In this document: positions 7,188-13,617 of the stretch, one piece after another | How the letters are laid out: the number at the start of each line of letters is the position of its first letter | Position numbering within the stretch: the first letter of the stretch is position 1 | NCBI GenBank assembly: GCA_031256815.1 | Contig: JAIRPU010000063.1 | Span: forward strand, 1 to 14,721 | DNA: 14,721 bases | Direction of reading: 5' to 3' | DNA from: Spirochaetaceae bacterium | GTDB lineage: Bacteria > Spirochaetota > Spirochaetia > Treponematales > Breznakiellaceae | Position numbers and translations under genes: made by a program | Notes under the pieces: generated by a model | The model's input: the letters and a program-made list of their open reading frames with translations, nothing else | What the model was told of the DNA's origin: nothing | Databases searched by the model: none

Positions 7188-8558
7188 ATGAAATATACAG
7201 GTACACAACTAATGGAAAGCGCGCCTGTAGCAAAGGCAATTATCCGCCTTGCGCTGCCGATGATGGCGGCAATGCTTGCACAGGCAATTTACAACATGAC
7301 AGACCTGTTCTTTATCGGGCAGACCGGCGACCCTAACATGGTTGCCGCTGTATCACTTGTCTTTCCTATATTTATGCTGACCCAGGCCATGGGGAATATC
7401 TTCGCCACCGGCGGTTCAAGTTATATTTCCCGAATGTTGGGCATTAAAAATAACAAAGAAGCTGCAAACACCAGCGCCGTAAGCTTTTATTTTTCGCTTG
7501 CGGCTGGAGTTTTGCTTGCTGTGATTTTGCTGTGTTTTCAAACTCCTGTGCTTAAAATCATTGGAGCAACAGAAAACACTTTTAACCATACCGCAGACTA
7601 TTATTTTATCGTTTCGATTTTTACGCCATTTGCCGTTGCCGGAACCGTGTTTTCCGGCCTTATGCGCAGCGAAGGCGCTACCGGCAAGGCAATGATATTG
7701 CAGCTTGCCGGCATAGCTCTTAACATCATCCTTGACCCGCTGTTTATTTTAGGATTCGGCTGGGGAACAAGCGGGGCGGCCTGGGCAACAATAGCAGGAC
7801 AGCTGGTGGCTTTTGCTTATGGCGTGTGGTATTTTAGCTCCGGCAGTTCTGCCGGAGCCGCAAAAAAATCGATGCTTTCGATAGCTTTAAAAAACAACAA
7901 GATAAACAAAACAATGCTGCGGGAATTGTTTTATATAGGCATTCCGGCAGGACTGGCAAACGTGCTTATGAGTATAGCATCGGTACTCGGCAACCGCGTG
8001 GCTGTAAGTTACGGCGATTATGTAGTGGCGGGTTTCGGCGTGCAAATGCGAATTGCGAGCGTCTGCTTTATGTTTGTGCTTGGGCTTTCTATGGGGTATC
8101 AGCCCTTTGCCGGTTTTAATTATGGCGCGCGGAATTTTGAGCGCTTAAAAAAAGGATTCAAACTAACGCTCATTTATTCGTCGGTTATTTGCGCTGTCGG
8201 CGCAATAGTGTTTTTATTTGCCGGCGATTTTCTTATCCGTTTTTTTATTAACGACCAGCAAACCGTTGAAAACGGAGCGGTAATGCTAAGGGTATTTACC
8301 ATTGGCCTTTTGTTTTTTGGAATAGAGGTAACGTTTACAACAACGTTTCAGGCGCTTGGACGCGGGACGGCGGCAATGCTTGTTTCGATGGGGCGGCAGC
8401 TCTTGTTTTATGTTCCGGCACTGTACATTCTGAACGCATTTTTTGGCTTTGACGGCTTTATTTTTGTATTGCCTGTGGCGGATGTGCTTACAGCCTTGCT
8501 TGCGGTTTTGCTTGGTATTCCGGTTATAAAATCTCTACACCGGCCGCAAAACGCATAA
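7188..8558 (+). CDS. MATE family efflux transporter
   Basis: A 456-residue inner-membrane exporter, expected to extrude cationic drugs, toxic compounds or metabolites using a Na+ or H+ gradient. Two MatE repeats are apparent, about residues 15-180 and 240-400, each with six hydrophobic segments. The N-terminus (APVAKAIIRLALPMMAAMLAQAIYNMTDLFFIGQ) is the typical MATE opening, with the conserved P, N-x-x-D and G-Q residues, and LGLSMGYQPFAGFNYGA near residue 300 is the usual second-repeat signature. The closest named type is the MepA/DinF branch (judgement from motif style, not a search). The only ribosome-binding candidate is a weak AGGG 12 bases before the ATG. No regulator gene is adjacent. 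Downstream lies a GC-rich hairpin block rather than a standard terminator. Confidence 0.92.
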   Translation: MKYTGTQLMESAPVAKAIIRLALPMMAAMLAQAIYNMTDLFFIGQTGDPNMVAAVSLVFPIFMLTQAMGNIFATGGSSYISRMLGIKNNKEAANTSAVSFYFSLAAGVLLAVILLCFQTPVLKIIGATENTFNHTADYYFIVSIFTPFAVAGTVFSGLMRSEGATGKAMILQLAGIALNIILDPLFILGFGWGTSGAAWATIAGQLVAFAYGVWYFSSGSSAGAAKKSMLSIALKNNKINKTMLRELFYIGIPAGLANVLMSIASVLGNRVAVSYGDYVVAGFGVQMRIASVCFMFVLGLSMGYQPFAGFNYGARNFERLKKGFKLTLIYSSVICAVGAIVFLFAGDFLIRFFINDQQTVENGAVMLRVFTIGLLFFGIEVTFTTTFQALGRGTAAMLVSMGRQLLFYVPALYILNAFFGFDGFIFVLPVADVLTALLAVLLGIPVIKSLHRPQNA

Positions 8559-8572
8559 CAGGCGTGTGCGCG

Positions 8573-8849
8573 GGCGGCCTGTGGCCGCCGTGCAAGCCGC
8601 GGGGGGCAGAGGGTTGCAGCCGGCAAAAGCGCGTTTAGCGATTTTGCCGGATTGTGTTAAGGCCGGTGCGGTCTGCGCAAGCGCAAGACCGCACCGGGGG
8701 ACGACCGCGCAGCCACGCGGGCGGCCGTTTGTGGCGGCGGCCTGTGGCGGGGCGGCCTGCGCATAGCGCAGGCCGCGGATACACGACCGGCGAAACCGCA
8801 CGCGGTTTCGCCGGCTTGCCGGCTTGCCGGTAGAGGCCGCCTCCGGCAA
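8573..8849. repeat. GC-rich array of consecutive perfect hairpins (non-coding)
   Basis: The gap between the MATE gene and fliQ holds no convincing gene. It is packed with inverted repeats: 8573-8589 (7-bp arms, loop TGT), 8620-8650 (9-bp CCGGCAAAA/TTTTGCCGG), 8663-8697 (12-bp CCGGTGCGGTCT/AGACCGCACCGG), 8752-8776 (11-bp GCGGCCTGCGC/GCGCAGGCCGC, loop ATA), 8787-8814 (13-bp CCGGCGAAACCGC/GCGGTTTCGCCGG) and 8824-8849 (7-bp TTGCCGG/CCGGCAA). A 13-base direct repeat GGCGGCCTGTGGC occurs at 8573 and 8736, and CCGGCTTG is repeated in tandem from 8811. The arms differ in sequence, so this is not one repeated unit. No T-runs follow, so they are not standard terminators. A REP-like or repeat-derived intergenic element, or an RNA with several stems, are the possibilities. 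Confidence 0.8.
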
Positions 8850-8922
8850 AAATGCGCCCAAAATACCATAAATGCATACATTAAACCGCGCCGGTTCATC
8901 ATTTTTCTCTAATTAGGAATTG

Positions 8923-8952
8923 TTGAGTAGAAGCGCAAGCGGCTTGTGTTAT
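8923..8952 (+). promoter_or_regulatory. Candidate promoter of fliQR
   Basis: TTGAGT (8923-8928) and TGTTAT (8947-8952) are spaced by 18 bases, 27 bases before the preferred fliQ ATG. Each box matches 4 of 6 consensus bases. No sigma-28 type motility promoter was recognised in this gap. Confidence 0.3.
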
Positions 8953-8978
8953 TTAGGTTAAAATGGTATATATCGCTT

Positions 8979-9260
8979 ATGACCGTAGGTGCTGTCGCGG
9001 CGCTTTTAAGAGAAGGCGTTTTGCAAATACTTCTTTTGGCTTCGCCTCTTTTGTTTACCGCGCTTGCCGTAGGGCTTGTTGTGGCGATTGTTCAGGCGGC
9101 AACATCGATTCAGGAACAAACGCTTACATTTGTTCCAAAGGTTATTGCTATTCTTACTGTTCTTATATTCCTCGGCGGCTGGATGTTTACAAGCCTTGGG
9201 GAATACACAATCCGGCTTTTTAGAAGAATTCCAGAAATGGCAGATATAATAACAAGATAA
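8979..9260 (+). CDS. fliQ: Flagellar export apparatus protein FliQ
   Basis: FliQ is a small two-helix membrane protein that, with FliP and FliR, forms the export gate of the flagellar type III secretion system. The 93-residue product has two long hydrophobic segments (about 12-36 and 46-72) and the nearly invariant FliQ block QAATSIQEQTLTFVPK between them. ATG 8979 (MTVGAV) is preferred because family members start at this position and are about 90 residues long. An in-frame GTG at 8946 would add 11 residues without a better ribosome site. No strong Shine-Dalgarno is visible before either. The stop overlaps the fliR start by one base. fliP, the usual upstream partner, is absent here. Confidence 0.92.
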   Translation: MTVGAVAALLREGVLQILLLASPLLFTALAVGLVVAIVQAATSIQEQTLTFVPKVIAILTVLIFLGGWMFTSLGEYTIRLFRRIPEMADIITR

Positions 9261-10069
9261 TGATTGCCGAACTGCTTGCCAACGCGCCTGTTTTTATTTT
9301 AATTGCCGCGCGCGCGCTTGTAATGATAGAAATTGCACCTATAATTTCTTCTGAATCTGTACCGCAAATGGCAAAAATAGCGCTTGCCGGCTGGACGGCG
9401 TTTGTTGTTTTTCCGCAAGCGGTTAGCAGCGGTAATTACGCGCTGCAAGGCATAGAAGGCGGGGCGTTTAGCTTTAGTTTTATTCTGCTTGTTATAGGCG
9501 AAGGGGTTATAGGGCTTATTTTAGGGTTTTTTCTTACAATGATTTTTGCGGCGTTTTCTACCGGCGGACAATTTTTTTCGCTTCAAATGGGGTTTGGAGC
9601 CTCCGAAACATTTGACCCGCTGGCGCAGATTGAAAACCCCTTAATGGGGCAGTTTTTAAATCTTATCGCCATGCTGATATTTCTTGTTACAGACGGTTTG
9701 CGGAATTTGTTTTTAACCGGTTTTTTTAGGTCGATAGAAGCCATTAACATTGTTAAACTTGTTGAGGGCAGGGAAGCGCTTTTTAAAATGATGGCGGGCG
9801 GGCTTTCCGGACTGTTTCTTAACGCAATGATAATAAGTATGCCAATACTTGGGACGCTGTTTTTGGTTTCGCTTGCCACAGGGTTAATATCAAAAGCCGC
9901 GCCGCAAATCAATATACTTTCTGAAGGGTTTCCAATTTCAATTACCGTAGCGTTTGTTTTGATATACCTTACTATTCCTTTTATGCTGGAAGCGTTTATA
10001 GCGATACTCAACTCCGGGTTTACATCTCTTGAAACACTGTATTCGGCTTTAAATCCTGCCGCTCTGTAA
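9260..10069 (+). CDS. fliR: Flagellar export apparatus protein FliR
   Basis: FliR is a polytopic inner-membrane component of the flagellar type III export gate. The 269 residues match family length, with about six hydrophobic segments. Characteristic regions are the N-terminal ARALVMIEIAPIISSESVPQMAK (Arg, Pro and VPxxxK pattern), FFSLQMGFGASETFDP in the middle, and GLRNLFLTGFFRS with a conserved hydrophobic/Phe-rich helix. The ATG overlaps the fliQ stop (TAATG), so translation is coupled. In treponemes and most bacteria flhB and flhA follow fliR; here fliR is followed by GC-rich repeats and a convergent gltS gene. Confidence 0.94.
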   Translation: MIAELLANAPVFILIAARALVMIEIAPIISSESVPQMAKIALAGWTAFVVFPQAVSSGNYALQGIEGGAFSFSFILLVIGEGVIGLILGFFLTMIFAAFSTGGQFFSLQMGFGASETFDPLAQIENPLMGQFLNLIAMLIFLVTDGLRNLFLTGFFRSIEAINIVKLVEGREALFKMMAGGLSGLFLNAMIISMPILGTLFLVSLATGLISKAAPQINILSEGFPISITVAFVLIYLTIPFMLEAFIAILNSGFTSLETLYSALNPAAL

Positions 10070-10076
10070 CGCCCCG

Positions 10077-10200
10077 CCGCAGGGCGCATTGGCCGCAAGG
10101 CGCATCGGCGGCAGGCCAGCATTGCCGTTCCCGCCGCAGGCCGCATCGGCGGGCAGGCCGAACCGGCGCGGCAGGGCGGGCATTGCCGTTTCCGCCGCGG
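10077..10200. repeat. GC-rich imperfect direct-repeat block between fliR and gltS
   Basis: The intergenic space between the convergent genes contains related units. CCGCA(A/G)G(G/C)CGCAT(C/T)GG occurs at about 10077, 10093 and 10134, the last two extending to a shared CAGGCC end at 10117 and 10159. CATTGCCGTTCCCGCCGC at 10120-10137 recurs at 10181-10198 with one change. Hairpins are possible, for example CCCGCCG (10130-10136) with CGGCGGG (10147-10153). No conventional terminator with a T-run is seen between the two genes. Confidence 0.75.
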
Positions 10201-10211
10201 CGTTAATGCGC

Positions 10212-11507
10212 TTATCTAAAAAAACCGCTCATTATTGTTATGACGCTTGCGTTTGATATATCAACAAGAAACGCGCCTACTATTGGCACCACAAAAAACG
10301 CCCGCTCTGAATGTCCGTGTTTTGCGGTAATTGCCTGCATACAAACAAGCGCGTTAGGCGTAGCGCCCAGCCCAAAACCACAAAGACCGCTTGCCATAAC
10401 CGCTGAATCGTAATTTTTTCCAAACAGACAAAAAACCACATAAGCCATTATCCCTATAAATATAATCTGCAAGGCCATCATTATAAAAAGCGGCAGCGCA
10501 AGATTTATAAGCTGCCATAGCGCAAGCGAATTTATTGCCATAGTAATAAACAACGCAAGAGTAATATCGCCAATCATACCAACAGACTTTGAGTCAATAA
10601 TCCATGCGCCGGTTCTATCGCCAATATTTCTTATTATTATCGCAACAAACATTGCGCCAAGGTAAGGCGGCAGCGTAATTCCCGCTTTTTTAAGATAAAA
10701 ACTTACCGCCGAGCCAACGCCTACGGCAACCAAAACCCAAGAAAGATTCTTCATCAAATGCGGGCCGGAAACTTTGTCTTCTTCGTCTTCGTTTTCCGGT
10801 TCGTCTACAGGCGTCTTTTTTTTCGCTATTTCGCCGACCTCTTCAAGCACCGCCCCCTGTTCCGCTCCGGTATCAACAAGCGAAAGTTTTTTCATTTCGT
10901 TTGGGGTCTTAACTTTATTGCGCTTAATTATCCATTCGCCAATAGGGCCGCCTAAAAGCGAACCCGCTACCATGCCAAAAGTGGCGCAGGCAATACCGGC
11001 GCTAAGCGCCCCGCGAACGCCGTATTCATCTTCGAATAACGCGCCAAAAGCGCCTGCCGTACCAAGCCCGCCTATCATCGGCACAGAACCGCCGATAATG
11101 CCCATAAGCGGACTAAGCCCAAACGATGTGGCTATTGGAATGCCAATAAGGTTTTGCGCCATAGAAACAAACGCCGATACGCCCCAAAACGCAAGCACCA
11201 TAAGCCCGCCTTTTAACACGAGTTTGTAACTTGCGTTCATTCCGACCGTACAAAAAAAACACAGCATGAACACTTGCTGCAGCGTGTTGTCAAACGCAAA
11301 TTGAATAATGCCGCGGGCTTGAAGAAACGCGGCGGCAAAGGCCAGGGGCAGCCCCCCGATTGCCGGCGCCGGAATAGAAAGCCGTAACAAAACAGGCACT
11401 TTGGAACGTACCCATACGCCAAAAAAATACATTATTGCACCAAGCGCCGCCGCCTGATACATATCAAACTTGAGCTGCAAAACGCCGTTTATGTAAACCG
11501 TCTCCAT
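10212..11507 (-). CDS. gltS: Sodium/glutamate symporter GltS
   Basis: An inner-membrane carrier that takes up glutamate with Na+. The 431-residue protein has the two inverted halves of the ESS family. Each carries its re-entrant loop motif: GGSVPMIGGLGTAGAFGALF at about 139-158, and GFGLGATPNALVCM from 377. The C-terminal VVPIVGAFLVDISNASVI is also typical. The halves are joined by a long charged central loop (about 197-250) with an acidic ENEDEEDK stretch. ATG 11507 is preceded by a G-rich SD (GGGGGG, 5 bases spacing) and a TATAAT box. It lies downstream of the dehydratase gene on the same strand with a 110-base gap and no clear terminator between, so some read-through from the hisC promoter is possible. 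GltS and the 2HCT carrier earlier in the window belong to related structural classes. Confidence 0.93.
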   Translation of the reverse strand: METVYINGVLQLKFDMYQAAALGAIMYFFGVWVRSKVPVLLRLSIPAPAIGGLPLAFAAAFLQARGIIQFAFDNTLQQVFMLCFFCTVGMNASYKLVLKGGLMVLAFWGVSAFVSMAQNLIGIPIATSFGLSPLMGIIGGSVPMIGGLGTAGAFGALFEDEYGVRGALSAGIACATFGMVAGSLLGGPIGEWIIKRNKVKTPNEMKKLSLVDTGAEQGAVLEEVGEIAKKKTPVDEPENEDEEDKVSGPHLMKNLSWVLVAVGVGSAVSFYLKKAGITLPPYLGAMFVAIIIRNIGDRTGAWIIDSKSVGMIGDITLALFITMAINSLALWQLINLALPLFIMMALQIIFIGIMAYVVFCLFGKNYDSAVMASGLCGFGLGATPNALVCMQAITAKHGHSERAFFVVPIVGAFLVDISNASVITIMSGFFR

Positions 11508-11522
11508 AAGAACCCCCCAATA

Positions 11523-11528
11523 ATTATA
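11523..11528 (-). promoter_or_regulatory. Candidate -10 box for gltS
   Basis: A perfect TATAAT on the minus strand lies 15 bases before the gltS ATG. No recognisable -35 element stands 16-18 bases upstream, where the sequence is GC-rich. The implied leader is very short. Confidence 0.35.
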
Positions 11529-11617
11529 AAAACCACGCTAAAGGCCGGGCGCGCTTATTTACGCAGGATGCCTTTTACCATTTTTTTAAGCGTACCATAA
11601 AGTTTAACTTTTGTCTT

Positions 11618-13072
11618 TTAGTTAAGGCCAAGCAGCTCGTTTATCAGCGCCGCATTGCGGTATGCGTCCGGACAGGCAGCGTCAAAAGCGCAAACCGGCT
11701 TTAATTTTTCAAACAGCGTAAAAACATCTTTTTGAAAACGCGACTGCTTTCTGCGTTCAACTTTTAGAATCTTGCTAAACCGTGTGCCGCATGGCGATTC
11801 ATCTGCCGACCAAAGGCTTTCGTCCAGCCTTTCCCCTGCCCTAAGCCCTATTGTTTCGATTTTAATATCAACATGAGGCTCATACCCGTAAAAACGTATC
11901 ATCTGCTCCGCCATATCTTTAATTTTAATCGGCTCTCCCATATCAAGCAGATACAAGGCTCCGTTTTCGCCAACTCCTCCGGCTTTAAGAACGAGGGAAC
12001 AAGCTTCCGGTATTGTCATAAACCAGCGCTTCATTTCGGGGTGAGTAATTGTAAGCGGGCCTCCTTTTTCAATCTGTTTTTGAAACAGCGGAATTATTGA
12101 ACCGCGCGAACCAAGCACATTTCCAAATCTTACAGCCATAAAATCAAGCCCGCAGGGAAGCGAACGCGCGGTTTCCAGCACAAGCGCTTCGGCAAGCTGT
12201 TTTGAAACGCCATAAACCGAAACCGGCTCTACGGCTTTATCCGTTGATATAAAAACAAAGCGTCTTACCGTATGTTTTTTTGCAGCGTTTATAAGATACG
12301 CCGTTCCCAAAAAATTGTTTTCTATAGCGGCGACAGGATTTTCCTGCATCATTGGAACGTGTTTGTATGCCGCAGTATGAAAAATAGCGTCCGCTTTTAA
12401 ATGCCCCAAAAGATAATCAATATAGCGCTCATCTTTTATATCGCCGATTATTGGAACTATTGCGGTTGTTTCGCCTATTCCTTCATCGCGCAGAATACGC
12501 AAATCGCGGTCAATTTGATAAATTGAATCTTCACCGTGTCCCAAAAGATAAAGCCTTTCGACAGCGCCGGACAATAATTGCCTGCAAAGTTCGCTGCCTA
12601 TTGAACCGCCGGCGCCTGTTACCAGAACGCGCTTGCCGCGCAGGTAGGCAAGGCTCTCTTTTAAATTGATTGCAACCGGCGTTCGTCCCAAAAGATCCTG
12701 GGGGTCTATAGAACGTGTTTGAATAAGGTGCGCGGGCGCATCGACAATTTGCGAAAGACCGGGCAGTATTCTTATCCTGTCAAAACCGGCTTTTTTTAGT
12801 ATGCCGTGCAGCTCTTTAAGATATGCGCCGGAAGCGGAAGGCATGGCAATAACCGCCTCGTCCGCGCTTTTGTTACGCAAAAGACGGGCGACATTGCGGA
12901 TGGGGCCCAAAACAGGAATGCCGTCCAGCGTTTGTCCTATAAGCGTTTTGTCGTCTTCCAAAAACGCCACAACTTCGCCAAATACCGCTTTAGACTTAAC
13001 TTCGTCCGCAAGGCTGCGCCCCGCAAAACCAGCGCCAATAATGTAAAGCCGGCGTGTTTTTTTTGCGCTCAT
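11618..13072 (-). CDS. CapD/WbpM/PglF-like nucleotide-sugar 4,6-dehydratase/epimerase, soluble form
   Basis: Predicted to act on a UDP-N-acetylhexosamine in surface polysaccharide or glycan synthesis. Two nucleotide-binding regions are present. An N-terminal Rossmann-like domain has GAGFAGRS at 13-20 (about residues 5-125). The catalytic SDR domain has GAGGSIGSE at 153-161, HTAAYKHVP at 232-240, STDKA at 276-280 and the Tyr287-Lys291 pair in VYGVSK. RFGNVLGSRGS and PEMKRWFMT are further family markers. The 484 residues lack the N-terminal four membrane helices usual in the large WbpM/PglF proteins, and no hydrophobic segment replaces them. Large-type members often have Met where this protein has Tyr. 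The start has an excellent GGGAGGA site, just behind the antiterminator stop (14-base gap). Substrate and product stereochemistry cannot be read from sequence. Confidence 0.88.
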   Translation of the reverse strand: MSAKKTRRLYIIGAGFAGRSLADEVKSKAVFGEVVAFLEDDKTLIGQTLDGIPVLGPIRNVARLLRNKSADEAVIAMPSASGAYLKELHGILKKAGFDRIRILPGLSQIVDAPAHLIQTRSIDPQDLLGRTPVAINLKESLAYLRGKRVLVTGAGGSIGSELCRQLLSGAVERLYLLGHGEDSIYQIDRDLRILRDEGIGETTAIVPIIGDIKDERYIDYLLGHLKADAIFHTAAYKHVPMMQENPVAAIENNFLGTAYLINAAKKHTVRRFVFISTDKAVEPVSVYGVSKQLAEALVLETARSLPCGLDFMAVRFGNVLGSRGSIIPLFQKQIEKGGPLTITHPEMKRWFMTIPEACSLVLKAGGVGENGALYLLDMGEPIKIKDMAEQMIRFYGYEPHVDIKIETIGLRAGERLDESLWSADESPCGTRFSKILKVERRKQSRFQKDVFTLFEKLKPVCAFDAACPDAYRNAALINELLGLN

Positions 13073-13076
13073 AATA

Positions 13077-13084
13077 TTCCTCCC
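13077..13084 (-). promoter_or_regulatory. Strong ribosome binding site of the CapD-like gene
   Basis: GGGAGGAA on the minus strand, 4 bases before ATG 13072 and 2 bases after the stop of the antiterminator gene. It confirms the start and shows the two genes are read from one message. Confidence 0.75.
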
Positions 13085-13086
13085 GT

Positions 13087-13611
13087 TTATAAACGCGCTA
13101 TTATTTCAAAAGCCAAATCCAGACTAAAACTTTCGCCGTAAAGGTCAAGTTTAATTTTGGCCCTGCTCTTGCGCCTGTCAACTTTTATAATGCTGCCTTC
13201 CAGTCCGCGCAATGGGCCTTCAACAACCGAAATCCTGTCATCTTCGTTAAAATACACTTTTGAAATACCAGCAACCGCTCCATTTATACGAATAAAATGA
13301 AGCGCTATTTCCAAATTCCGGCCGGCAAGCGGAATGATGTTTGAGTTTGAAGGCAAAAACCGGTAAAAATTTGGCGTTCTCCGCAGGGCGTCAAAATAAA
13401 AACGGCGTTTTTCAGTTTCCTCTATGGCGGCAAACAAATATCCGGGGAACACCGGCCTTTCGCGCCGCAAAGGTTCTTTACCGGCACGGCGTTCAAGCAC
13501 CACACGTTTTGGAAACGAAAGTTTAAGCCCTGTTTCAGGATAGTTTGCTTCAAACAGAGCTATAAAGCGTTCTTCTCCACGGGTTTTTACCTGCAACGCG
13601 TAGTACTCCAT
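13087..13611 (-). CDS. Specialised NusG paralogue (LoaP/UpxY-like transcription antiterminator)
   Basis: A 174-residue protein that by family binds RNA polymerase through its NGN domain and promotes elongation through long operons. The NGN domain (about 1-110) opens with YYALQVKTRGEERF and contains the PVFPGYLF signature at 53-60. A KOW domain follows (about 126-160: ISVVEGPLRGLEGSI). It is probably not the housekeeping NusG: it lies next to a polysaccharide gene rather than with secE and rplK, and its NGN helices are divergent. LoaP proteins of spirochaetes and firmicutes have this placement. The ATG is one base after GGGAG and only 6 bases from the hisC stop, so it is tightly coupled to hisC. 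Being inside an operon rather than at its head is unusual for this class. Whether it acts on its own operon or on a distant cluster is unknown. Confidence 0.85.
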   Translation of the reverse strand: MEYYALQVKTRGEERFIALFEANYPETGLKLSFPKRVVLERRAGKEPLRRERPVFPGYLFAAIEETEKRRFYFDALRRTPNFYRFLPSNSNIIPLAGRNLEIALHFIRINGAVAGISKVYFNEDDRISVVEGPLRGLEGSIIKVDRRKSRAKIKLDLYGESFSLDLAFEIIARL

Positions 13612-13617
13612 GCTCCC

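Noticed and set aside
8620..8650. CCGGCAAAA/TTTTGCCGG hairpin as intrinsic terminator of the MATE gene
   Set aside because: No T-run follows the stem; the next bases are ATTGTG, so it was kept only as part of the hairpin array.
8535..8902. Overlapping open frames of 66-108 codons in the GC-rich gap (both strands)
   Set aside because: They are Arg/Ala/Pro-rich low-complexity frames produced by GC-rich palindromes with few stop codons, have no ribosome site, and resemble no protein family.
8946..8978. GTG at 8946 as fliQ start
   Set aside because: It would add 11 residues beyond the usual FliQ N-terminus and has no Shine-Dalgarno; ATG 8979 fits the family start.
9583..10146. 187-codon open frame on the minus strand across fliR and the repeat block
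   Set aside because: It lies opposite the well-supported fliR gene and begins in the GC-rich repeats; the product has no recognisable features.
8573..10200. CRISPR array or composite transposon around fliQR
   Set aside because: There are no regularly spaced identical repeats with unique spacers, no transposase or cas gene, and no terminal inverted repeats with target duplication.
11508..11617. Riboswitch or terminator between the CapD-like gene and gltS
   Set aside because: Only short AT-rich symmetries such as AAAGTT-AACTTT were found, with no stable stem or T-run and no recognisable aptamer pattern.
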